From: UBA7672 sp041398245
Lineage (GTDB): Bacteria; Pseudomonadota; Alphaproteobacteria; Caulobacterales; Hyphomonadaceae
Length of the DNA: 64,000 nucleotides
Assembly (NCBI GenBank): GCA_041398245.1
Contig: JAWKVC010000004.1
Location: 168,788 to 232,787, forward strand
Direction of reading: 5' to 3'
Positions 27,584-34,648 of this stretch are shown here, in pieces. Both the position numbers and the translations under genes were made by a program. The notes under the pieces are model-generated. The model was not told the DNA's origin, searched no databases, and saw nothing but the letters and a program-made list of their open reading frames with translations. How positions within the stretch are numbered: the stretch's first letter is position 1; each line of letters begins with the position of its first letter.

Positions 27584-28159
27584 TTAGGGCTCCGCCTCAT
27601 CGGACATTTGTGACAGGCGCGACTCTGTCTTTTCGCCGCCGTGGCCCCCATTGGGCAGCTTGTAAGGTCGACTGTACTTGTTTCTCCAAAGGGCGTCCTG
27701 TGCGACGGCGGCAAATCGGCCAGTGGAGTGCGGTTCGTTTTCGACCATACGTTTGATTGCCTCCTCAGGAACAAAGAACACGTGAGAAGATCTCGGTTCA
27801 ATGGATACTGGTGCACCGGTCTCAATATTCTCAAACGGTTCAGAGGTGTGAACCCAAAGGGTGTATCGGTTCCAGCGTCTGAACTCGAGGGAATGCAAGA
27901 CCGTCTCGACAAGCGAGACTGGGCGGTAGTTGTGGACGATCCCAATCGAAGTGATGTGGACGGTGTGGTTTGATGGATTCCGAACCGCAACATAGACGCC
28001 GAACCGCTCCTTGCCCTCGGCGTCTGGTTTATCGAGTCCGGGCAGTATGCTCACTTTGACCTTGGAACGTGAGACGTTGAGATTCCAAAGGAACGTCAAA
28101 GTCGATAGGATCGCAGCATACACGGCGATCCACTCTGTAAATTTCAAGGTTCCACCCAA
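27584..28159 (-). CDS. Hypothetical single-pass membrane protein
   Basis: A 191-residue protein with one N-terminal membrane helix (WIAVYAAILSTLTFLWNL) followed by a probably beta-rich soluble domain and a hydrophilic tail. No family was recognised. Its base composition is visibly lower in G+C than its neighbours (close to half), suggesting acquisition from elsewhere. It stands alone between hslU and the HxlR regulator and points towards hslU. Confidence 0.6.
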   Translation of the reverse strand: MGGTLKFTEWIAVYAAILSTLTFLWNLNVSRSKVKVSILPGLDKPDAEGKERFGVYVAVRNPSNHTVHITSIGIVHNYRPVSLVETVLHSLEFRRWNRYTLWVHTSEPFENIETGAPVSIEPRSSHVFFVPEEAIKRMVENEPHSTGRFAAVAQDALWRNKYSRPYKLPNGGHGGEKTESRLSQMSDEAEP

Positions 28160-28230
28160 CGTTCAAACCGTGTCGCGAGAGGCGGATTTTGCGCGTAGAT
28201 TCGTTGAAACTACAGCCGCACTTTTGGTGT

Positions 28231-28596
28231 CTAGACCGCCGCGGGTTTGCGGACGGGCATGTGTTTCTTGCCCCAGTCCTTGAGGCCGATGAGGGCGGGG
28301 GCGAAGTCGCGGCCCTTCTCCGAGAGGCGATAGTCGTAGCGCAGCGGTTTCCGGGAATATGCGTTCCTTTCCAGAACGCCCTGCTCGACAAGGCGCTTCA
28401 GCCGGTCGGACAGGATGTGGCGGGTGACGCCCAGGCTCTTCTGGAACTCCTCGAACCTTGATTTTCCTAGGAAACAATCGCGGACGATCAGCAGGGTCCA
28501 GCGATCGCCGATGACGGACATGGCGCGCGCGACGGGGCACCAGTCTGTCGCCAGCTCGTCCCATCTACTTGCTTTAGCCTGCCTATTACGTTCCAT
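28231..28596 (-). CDS. HxlR-family transcriptional regulator
   Basis: A 121-residue winged-helix regulator. CPVARAMSVIGDRWTLLIVRD and the recognition part SLGVTRHILSDRLKRLVEQGVLER are typical of HxlR/MarR-like proteins that sense electrophiles or aromatic compounds. The ATG at 28596, preceded by AGGG, is preferred to a GTG at 28611. It is divergent from an SDR-isomerase operon, its likely target; two identical-pattern dyads lie in the shared control region. Confidence 0.85.
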   Translation of the reverse strand: MERNRQAKASRWDELATDWCPVARAMSVIGDRWTLLIVRDCFLGKSRFEEFQKSLGVTRHILSDRLKRLVEQGVLERNAYSRKPLRYDYRLSEKGRDFAPALIGLKDWGKKHMPVRKPAAV

Positions 28597-28604
28597 TTTT
28601 GAAC
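28590..28604. promoter_or_regulatory. Putative HxlR operator, copy A
   Basis: GTTCCATTTTTGAAC, a GTTC-N7-GAAC dyad overlapping the start codon of the HxlR gene. The same pattern recurs 50 bases away, about five helical turns, in the divergent control region. Binding is inferred. Confidence 0.45.
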
Positions 28605-28639
28605 CCTGCACCGATTGCCGGCGATTGGAAAGAATGTAG

Positions 28640-28654
28640 GTTCCGTTTCTGAAC
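28640..28654. promoter_or_regulatory. Putative HxlR operator, copy B
   Basis: GTTCCGTTTCTGAAC, differing from copy A at two positions, placed 14 bases before the SDR gene start. It would block the SDR ribosome-binding and promoter region if occupied. Confidence 0.45.
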
Positions 28655-28667
28655 GGAGGGTTGCGAG

Positions 28668-29399
28668 ATGCCTGACAAGCGATCTGCCCTGATTGTCGGC
28701 GCAGGGGACGCGACCGGCGGGGCCATCGCCCGGCGCTTTGCGCGCGAGGGCTACGCCGCCGTGGTGACGCGCCGGGAGCTGGCCTCGCTCGACGGCCTTC
28801 TGGCGCAGATCCGGGCCGAGGGCGGAGAGGCGTATGGTTTCGGATCGGATGCGCGCGACGAGGAGCAGGTCGTGCAGCTGTTCGAGACCATCGAGCGCGA
28901 CATTGCTCCGCTGGAGGTCGTGGTCTTCAACATCGGCGCGAACGTGATGTTCCCGATCCGCGAGACGACGGCGCGCGTCTATCGCAAGGTGTGGGAGATG
29001 GCGGCGTTCGCCGGCTTCCTCGCCGGGCGCGAGGCGGCGAAGGCGATGACGCCGCGCGGGCGCGGCACGATCATCTTCACCGGCGCGACGGCGTCGATCC
29101 GGGGCCGGGAAGGCTTCTCCGCATTTGCCGGGGCGAAGTTCGCGTTGCGCGCGCTGGCGCAGTCGATGGCGCGGGAGCTCGGGCCGCAGGGCGTCCACGT
29201 GGCGCACACCATCATCGACGGCGCGATCGACACCGAGTGGATCGCGAAGAATTTCCCGCAGCGCCATGCGTTGAAGGACAAGGACGGCATCCTCAATCCC
29301 GAGCACATCGCCGACGCGTACTGGATGCTGCACAACCAGCCGCGCGATGCGTGGACGCACGAACTCGACCTGCGGCCGTGGATGGAGAAGATGGCGTGA
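28668..29399 (+). CDS. SDR-family oxidoreductase lacking the catalytic Tyr
   Basis: A 243-residue short-chain dehydrogenase/reductase-fold protein. The nucleotide loop is GAGDATGGAIARRF near the N-terminus. In the active-site helix the normal YxxxK reads FAGAK (F153, K157), and the Ser position 13 residues before is in GATAS without a Ser at the expected spot. It may bind NAD(P) without classical SDR chemistry or use another residue. First gene of a rightward set under the HxlR divergent promoter. Confidence 0.82.
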   Translation: MPDKRSALIVGAGDATGGAIARRFAREGYAAVVTRRELASLDGLLAQIRAEGGEAYGFGSDARDEEQVVQLFETIERDIAPLEVVVFNIGANVMFPIRETTARVYRKVWEMAAFAGFLAGREAAKAMTPRGRGTIIFTGATASIRGREGFSAFAGAKFALRALAQSMARELGPQGVHVAHTIIDGAIDTEWIAKNFPQRHALKDKDGILNPEHIADAYWMLHNQPRDAWTHELDLRPWMEKMA

Positions 29400-29749
29400 G
29401 CCTCGCCGACGATCTGCGCGACCTCGAAGTCTCAATGCTGTCGACAGCTGCGCGCTATTCGAAAGCTGATCTTGAGCGCCTGCTGACGGAGGATTTCGTC
29501 GAGTTCGGCGGTTCGGGCGTCGTCTACGATCGCGCGGCGCTGATCGATGTCCTGATGGCGGAGGGCGCGCAGACCGCTTCGCCCATCGCGGTCTCCGATC
29601 TCGTTGTGAAGCCGATCGGAACGGAGGCGGCGCTTATCACCTATCGGACGACCCGCGACGGACAGGTCCGGCTGCGCAGTTCGCTGTGGCGGCGTGAGGA
29701 GCACGAGTGGCGGATGATGTTTCACCAGGCCACGCCCGCTGCAAGCTGA
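29396..29749 (+). CDS. DUF4440 / NTF2-like protein
   Basis: A 117-residue protein of the DUF4440 (SnoaL/NTF2-like) type: DLEVSMLSTAARY, LLTEDFVEFGGSG and the closing WRREEHEWRMMFHQATP are the usual markers of this small alpha+beta barrel. Its GTG start overlaps the SDR stop codon. Ligand or reaction unknown; NTF2-like folds often bind small hydrophobic molecules, fitting the surrounding SDR and isomerase. Confidence 0.72.
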   Translation: MSLADDLRDLEVSMLSTAARYSKADLERLLTEDFVEFGGSGVVYDRAALIDVLMAEGAQTASPIAVSDLVVKPIGTEAALITYRTTRDGQVRLRSSLWRREEHEWRMMFHQATPAAS

Positions 29750-29761
29750 GGACAGGAACGC

Positions 29762-30364
29762 ATGAGCAAGCAGGTTGAATTCTTCTACGACTTCACGAGC
29801 CCAACGGCGTATCTCGCCTGGCGGCGTCTTCCGGAGATACTGAAACGCACAGGCGCGGCGGTGAAGTACCGCCCGATGTTCCTTGGCGGCGTGATGCAGA
29901 CGACGGGCAACCGTCCGCCGGGCATGGTGGCGCCCAAGGGCAAGTGGATGGCGGCCGACCTGCAACGCTGGGCCAGACGTTTCGACACGCCGTTCAAGCC
30001 CAATCTGCACTTTCCGATGATGACCCTAATGGTTCAGCGCGCCGCGCAGGAGTGGGTCGATCAGCCGAACTTCGAACGTTACCTTGCTACGATTTTCAAC
30101 GCCGCCTGGCAGGATCAGAAGAACATCGCCGACAAGGCGGTTCTCGCCGAGGTGCTGACGGCGGCGGGGTATTCACCCGAAGCGTTTTTCGCAGCGGCAG
30201 AGAACCCGGCCAACAAGGAGAAGCTGAAGGCGACGACCGATGAAGCGGTTGAGCGCGGCGTGTTCGGTGCGCCGACCTTCTTCGTCCAGACGCCGGACGG
30301 TGAGGAAATGCACTTCGGCCAGGACCGTCTCGATTTCGTCGAGGAAGCCCTGATGCGGGCCTGA
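29762..30364 (+). CDS. 2-hydroxychromene-2-carboxylate isomerase family protein
   Basis: A 200-residue DsbA-like/kappa-GST-fold protein. VEFFYDFTSPTAYLAW, PMFLGGVMQTTGN and GAPTFFV with FGQDRLDFVEEAL are characteristic of HCCA isomerases, glutathione-dependent enzymes first known from naphthalene degradation. Here it probably isomerises or conjugates an unknown compound together with the SDR and DUF4440 proteins, 12 bases upstream. Confidence 0.85.
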   Translation: MSKQVEFFYDFTSPTAYLAWRRLPEILKRTGAAVKYRPMFLGGVMQTTGNRPPGMVAPKGKWMAADLQRWARRFDTPFKPNLHFPMMTLMVQRAAQEWVDQPNFERYLATIFNAAWQDQKNIADKAVLAEVLTAAGYSPEAFFAAAENPANKEKLKATTDEAVERGVFGAPTFFVQTPDGEEMHFGQDRLDFVEEALMRA

Positions 30365-30441
30365 CCGCTTCCCGGCGCCACGATCCCGATTGCCGGACAT
30401 CCGGCGGCGTGCGAAATCTGGCGCGGGGGCAGGGCGGACGC

Positions 30442-31131
30442 ATGAGCGAAGAATCTCCCGGTCAGGAGTCGGGCAAGCCGAAGCTGGGCAGCCTCGGCCG
30501 AAGTCTCATTTCCATTCTCGTCGGTCTCGTCATTACGCTGATTGTCGGCGCCGTGGCTGAACGCGTCGCGAGCCGCGAATGGCTGGAGGACGCCCAGCGG
30601 GCGCAGGGCGAGTGGATCGAGGCGCTTCATGCGACATCGCCGCTGCAGGTTGGCGAACTCTACTGGACCGAACTCCAGTCGGCCTTGACCGGCGACACAT
30701 CCAATGGCGGCTGGTCGGGCGCCGGCTCCACGAACGGGCGCGGCTTGCTGCAATCGCCGTTCTGGGCGCTGGCGGTGACCGGCGCGCGGTTGTGGCATTC
30801 GGCGGGCATTGTCTCGCTGATCCAGCTGGCGATGGGGGCGCTGGCGTTCTTCGTGCTCAACTTCTGGCGCAGCAAGGGCGAGACGATCTTCCTCGGGGAA
30901 GGCTGGCTCACCATGCTGGCGGCGCCGCCCGCGATCGTGCTGCTCGCCAGCGTGCTGGGCTGGATGCTGTTCGAGATCATGAATCTGGCGCTCTTCTCGC
31001 TGAGCGAGCTGACGGGCCTTGCGGCCACGGCGGCGGGCGCGACGGGCATACTCGGCTTCTGCTGGCTCTGCGTGACGGAGCTGGCAAAGAAAGGCGCCGA
31101 GCACGCGCTGACGCCGAAGATCAAGGGCTAG
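30442..31131 (+). CDS. Hypothetical inner-membrane protein
   Basis: A 229-residue protein with about four membrane helices (for example SLISILVGLVITLIVGAVAE, LIQLAMGALAFFVLNFW, PAIVLLASVLGWMLFEI, GLAATAAGATGILGFCWL) and one sizeable hydrophilic loop after the first. The ATG at 30442 has AGGGCGG before it. No family recognised. It ends directly against convergent nth. Confidence 0.65.
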   Translation: MSEESPGQESGKPKLGSLGRSLISILVGLVITLIVGAVAERVASREWLEDAQRAQGEWIEALHATSPLQVGELYWTELQSALTGDTSNGGWSGAGSTNGRGLLQSPFWALAVTGARLWHSAGIVSLIQLAMGALAFFVLNFWRSKGETIFLGEGWLTMLAAPPAIVLLASVLGWMLFEIMNLALFSLSELTGLAATAAGATGILGFCWLCVTELAKKGAEHALTPKIKG

Positions 31132-31815
31132 TCACTCCCCTGTCTTCGCCTCGTACTGGCAGAGGTCGCGGATCACGCATTCGGGACATCCGGGCTTGCG
31201 GGCGAGACAGGTGTAGCGCCCATGCAGGATGAGCCAGTGATGGGCGCCGCGCTTGTATTTGTCGGGCGTGACTTCGAGCAGCTTCTTCTCGACCTTCTCG
31301 GGCGTTGACTCCGGCGCGAGGCCCGTACGGTTGGAGACGCGGAAGACATGGGTGTCGACCGCGATGGTCGCTTCGCCATAGGCCTCGTTGAGCACGACGC
31401 TGGCCGTCTTGTGGCCGACGCCGGGCAGGGATTCGAGATCCTCACGCGAGCGGGGCGTCTTGCCGCCATGCTTCTCGATGATCAGGCGGGAGAGGGCGAT
31501 GACGTTCTTCGCCTTGTTGCGCCAGAGGCCGATGGTCCGGATGTGTTCGGCGACGCCTTCCTCGCCAAGGGCCAGCATCTTTTCCGGCGTGTCGGCCACC
31601 TTGAAGAGGTCGGCCGTCGCCTTGTTGACCGACACGTCGGTCGCCTGCGCGGAAAGAGCGACGGCGACGACCAGCGTGTAGGGATCCTTGTAGGAAAGCT
31701 CGGTCTTGGGATTGGGCCGTGCTTTCGCGAGGCGTTTGAACATCTCGGCCGCCTGTTCAGGCGTGAAGCCTTTCGGAGCCTTGCGGGCGGGCGTCTTCTT
31801 TTTTGCGGTGGCCAT
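31132..31815 (-). CDS. nth: Endonuclease III (DNA glycosylase/AP lyase)
   Basis: A 227-residue base-excision repair enzyme removing oxidised pyrimidines. The helix-hairpin-helix LPGVGHKTASVVL contains the catalytic Lys, VDTHVFRVSNR the catalytic Asp, and the C-terminal CLARKPGCPECVIRDLC the four cysteines of the [4Fe-4S] cluster. The N-terminus is a short basic stretch. Confidence 0.95.
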   Translation of the reverse strand: MATAKKKTPARKAPKGFTPEQAAEMFKRLAKARPNPKTELSYKDPYTLVVAVALSAQATDVSVNKATADLFKVADTPEKMLALGEEGVAEHIRTIGLWRNKAKNVIALSRLIIEKHGGKTPRSREDLESLPGVGHKTASVVLNEAYGEATIAVDTHVFRVSNRTGLAPESTPEKVEKKLLEVTPDKYKRGAHHWLILHGRYTCLARKPGCPECVIRDLCQYEAKTGE

Positions 31816-31896
31816 GCGGGTTCTTACGAAGGCGGGGAGCGGGCGACAACGGGTGTTGCGGTGATTGCATCACGCTTCCCGGCGCGGCTCCTGGGT

Positions 31897-31934
31897 TCCG
31901 GCGCTTCGCCCTTCGGGCTTCGGCCGGAATGACA
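31897..31934. repeat. Palindromic intergenic repeat, copy 2 (core)
   Basis: The core TCCGGCGCTTCGCCC followed by TTCGGGCTTCGGCCGG and AATGACA matches the right arm of the element at 26052-26167 with only short indels. It contains an inner GCCC-TTC-GGGC hairpin. It lies between divergent nth and the DUF2244 gene. Confidence 0.6.
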
Positions 31935-32001
31935 GTGGGGGACTTCGCGGGCGTCGCGTTGCTGCTTGCGCATGCGTGAGGCCGGCTTAATCTTGCCCGC
32001 C

Positions 32002-32490
32002 ATGTCCATCGTCTATCTCGACGCCGTGCTGGAGCCGCCGCGGTCGCTTTCGACCCGGGGGTTCAACCGCGTGATGATGGTTCTCGGCGGGATGAGCTTC
32101 CTGTCGGGGCTTGGGTTCCTGATGATGGGCGCCTGGCCGGTGCTGGGGTTCATGGGGCTGGAAATCCTGGCGCTGTGGCTGGTGTTCAAATGGTCGTTCC
32201 GGTCGCAGACGGCGCGGACCTATGTGCGCGTGACCGCCGATGCGGTGACGCTTCGCAAGGTCGATGGCTGGGGCAGGGAGCGGCACGCCCGCATCTCGGC
32301 CTATTTCGCGCGCGTGGAATATGATCAGGCGGCGAGCGGGCCGAATGCGCTGCGGCTGACGACATCGCGGACGGCCTATCCGCTGGGCGAACATCTGACG
32401 CCGCGCGAGCGGGAGAGTTTCGCCCGCCGGCTCAGCGAGGCGCTGGGCGATGCGCGCCGCGAGCGGCATTCAGGAGATGACGAAACATGA
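32002..32490 (+). CDS. DUF2244 membrane protein
   Basis: A 162-residue protein of the DUF2244 family: two membrane helices in the first half (NRVMMVLGGMSFLSGLGFL and GFMGLEILALWLVFK) and a cytoplasmic C-terminal domain beginning TYVRVTADAV. Function unknown. It is often found next to nth in alphaproteobacteria, as here. The ATG at 32002 fits the family better than a start 36 bases upstream. Its stop overlaps the gloA start. Confidence 0.8.
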   Translation: MSIVYLDAVLEPPRSLSTRGFNRVMMVLGGMSFLSGLGFLMMGAWPVLGFMGLEILALWLVFKWSFRSQTARTYVRVTADAVTLRKVDGWGRERHARISAYFARVEYDQAASGPNALRLTTSRTAYPLGEHLTPRERESFARRLSEALGDARRERHSGDDET

Positions 32491-32954
32491 GTGTCGAGTT
32501 CCTTCATGCGATGGTGCGCGTTGGCGATCTTCCCGCCGCGCTGAAATTCTTCTGCGACGGGCTCGGCCTCGTGGAGGTGCGCCGCAACGACTATCCGGAG
32601 GGCAAGTACACGCTGGTGTTCCTGGCCTCGAAGGAGGACATCGCGCGCTCGGGCTGGACGGGCGAGGGTCGCTTTCCTGCGGGCCTGCCGATGGTGGAGC
32701 TGACGCACAACTGGGGCGAAGGCGATTATTCGGGCGGCCGCAATTTCGGGCATCTCGCCTATCGCGTGGATGACATCTACGCGGCCTGCGAACGCTTCCA
32801 GAAAATCGGCGTGACGATCAGTCGGCCGCCGCGCGACGGACGCATGGCGTTCGTGCGCTCGCCGGACGGCATCTCGATCGAGCTGTTGCAGAAGAGCGAA
32901 CCGCTGGCGCCGAAGGAGCCATGGGTCTCCGCGCCAAATGTGGGCAGCTGGTAG
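32487..32954 (+). CDS. gloA: Lactoylglutathione lyase (glyoxalase I)
   Basis: A 155-residue VOC-fold metalloenzyme converting the methylglyoxal-glutathione hemithioacetal to S-lactoylglutathione. The four metal ligands are visible: His in FLHAMVRV, Glu in MVELTHNW, His in FGHLAYRV and Glu in ISIELLQ. GEGDYSGGRNFGHLA is a family signature. The ATG overlaps the DUF2244 stop. Confidence 0.92.
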   Translation: MSVEFLHAMVRVGDLPAALKFFCDGLGLVEVRRNDYPEGKYTLVFLASKEDIARSGWTGEGRFPAGLPMVELTHNWGEGDYSGGRNFGHLAYRVDDIYAACERFQKIGVTISRPPRDGRMAFVRSPDGISIELLQKSEPLAPKEPWVSAPNVGSW

Positions 32955-32955
32955 G

Positions 32956-33975
32956 TCAGCGCGCCGACAGATTGCGGTCGAAGAAGGCGATGATCGCCTG
33001 CGCCAGTCGCGCATGGACGGCGACGCGATCGACGCCGTCGCGGTCTTTGCACAGCGCAACGCCCATTACATCGATCGGAACGGTGCAGGTGTCGAGATAA
33101 ACGAAGTGACCCTCGCTGTTGTCCAGCACAATGCGTTCGCTGTGGGATAGCAGCGCCATGATGCGTCCGGCATGACTGTCGAACGGAATGAAGTCATTGT
33201 TCCGCGACCCAGCCACCAGAACCGGCGTGCTGATGCGGGCAAGCGTATCGCTGCTGAAGCCTGGTCCCAGCGCAGGGTCGAGCGCGACAATCGCCCTGAC
33301 GGTGCGGCCAAGCGGCACGGGCGCCTGAGCCGGATCCGCCGTTTGCCGGGGATAGCGGCATCCCTTGTCCTCACGCCCTTGATCGGAACGGCAGTGATCA
33401 GCCAGTCCCTCGACCGTCAGGGTCGCGCCGGCCAGCATAAGAGCTGTTGCGCCGCCGGAGGAGTGGCCGATCAGACCAATCCGGTCGGGATCGACATGCG
33501 ATGCGTAGGCCGAACGCGTCAGCAGGAAATCGAGCGCGGCCGCGAAGTCGCGAGTGCGGTCGCCGAAGTGCGATACGGATGATGGGTCGAGTGTCGCGGG
33601 GCCGAACACAGGCGACTCGCCGAAGTGCGAAACCCCCAGTACGAGATATCCGTGTCGCGCCAGGTCTTCGGCAACCCACGAATAGTTCACCGCGGCGCCC
33701 ATCGCGCCGTGGGACAGCAGCACGAGAGGGAGACGTTCGTCTGCGATGGCTGCGCCATTCGCTATGCGTCCGGCGCTTATCCCGTAGTTGTGCGCCGCTT
33801 CCTCACCTTCAGGCGCCGGATACCAGATGTCGAGTTGGACGGGCCGGTTCTCCGCTGTCGTGATGCGCGTGGACTCATAGCCCGCAGCGAAAATCCGGGG
33901 CGCCGGCGCCACCGTCGCGCAGGCGGAAATCACGAGCAATGCCAGCACGACCGACAAGCCAAAGCGCATCACCAT
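32956..33975 (-). CDS. Alpha/beta-hydrolase lipoprotein (dienelactone-hydrolase or PAF-acetylhydrolase type)
   Basis: A 339-residue exported lipoprotein (lipobox ISAC at about residue 19). The alpha/beta-hydrolase markers are LVLLSHGAMG (oxyanion strand), the nucleophile elbow GHSSGG, and a late DNSEGHFVYLD region with the likely His. An esterase or lipase acting in the periplasm is inferred. AGGAGG lies 11 bases before the ATG at 33975. Confidence 0.8.
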   Translation of the reverse strand: MVMRFGLSVVLALLVISACATVAPAPRIFAAGYESTRITTAENRPVQLDIWYPAPEGEEAAHNYGISAGRIANGAAIADERLPLVLLSHGAMGAAVNYSWVAEDLARHGYLVLGVSHFGESPVFGPATLDPSSVSHFGDRTRDFAAALDFLLTRSAYASHVDPDRIGLIGHSSGGATALMLAGATLTVEGLADHCRSDQGREDKGCRYPRQTADPAQAPVPLGRTVRAIVALDPALGPGFSSDTLARISTPVLVAGSRNNDFIPFDSHAGRIMALLSHSERIVLDNSEGHFVYLDTCTVPIDVMGVALCKDRDGVDRVAVHARLAQAIIAFFDRNLSAR

Positions 33976-34061
33976 GGTGGGGTGTTCCTCCTAACCCAAC
34001 TTCTGGCGGCCTGACACAAGACGCAAGTCCCGTTGCGCCCTGGAAAACTTGTGCTGGTAGA

Positions 34062-34622
34062 TCAGTCGATCCAGCGTGCGCCGATAGCGTAGAGGCCATG
34101 AGCGGCGCATTCGACCGTCTCCACCTCCCGCCAACGCCCATACGCGCCGATACGCTTGATGGGCGCAGGACAATCCGGTTCGGCGAGAACAAGCTGCCGC
34201 GCTTCTGTTCCCAGCGACACGCCGCTGTTCTCCGGCGCTGGACGCAGATTGAATTTCTCAAGCGACGCCGCGATGCCCGGACATGTTGACCTGAATACGA
34301 CTTCCGCAAACTCGGCGTCGGTCGTGAGATGGGTCTTGCCGAAGAGAAGGCTTGTACAGTCTTCGGCCTTCTCTTCGAAGAGCGCCTTGTAGGCTGCTTC
34401 GGGCGAGTCGGAATTTCCGAGCACGAGCCCCGTTACGAAGAGCGCCAGACATCCGGCTATGATGATCGGCCCTGCCAGCGCGATCAGAAACGTTACGGGC
34501 CGGCGCCTTCGAAAATCGGCATCCGCCTTGCGAAGAACAGCCGCGCAGATGGCAAGCACAGCCGCCACCGGGACCGTCCAGACCAACAGTACGACTCCGA
34601 TCCCCATGCGCGGCACTATCAA
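34062..34622 (-). CDS. Hypothetical membrane protein
   Basis: A 186-residue protein with two N-terminal membrane helices (GVVLLVWTVPVAAVLAICAAV and ALAGPIIIAGCLALFVTGLVLG) and a soluble C-terminal part with three or four Cys, possibly disulphide-bonded outside the cytoplasm. No family recognised. Codon use is a little less GC-rich than in neighbouring housekeeping genes. Confidence 0.55.
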   Translation of the reverse strand: MIVPRMGIGVVLLVWTVPVAAVLAICAAVLRKADADFRRRRPVTFLIALAGPIIIAGCLALFVTGLVLGNSDSPEAAYKALFEEKAEDCTSLLFGKTHLTTDAEFAEVVFRSTCPGIAASLEKFNLRPAPENSGVSLGTEARQLVLAEPDCPAPIKRIGAYGRWREVETVECAAHGLYAIGARWID

Positions 34623-34648
34623 AGCGGGATGGGTCTAGTGCAACGGCG

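Noticed and set aside
22224..28159. A prophage, integrative element or defence island around the TIR gene.
   Set aside because: No integrase, transposase, att-like repeats, phage genes or other defence genes are present; only composition hints at transfer.
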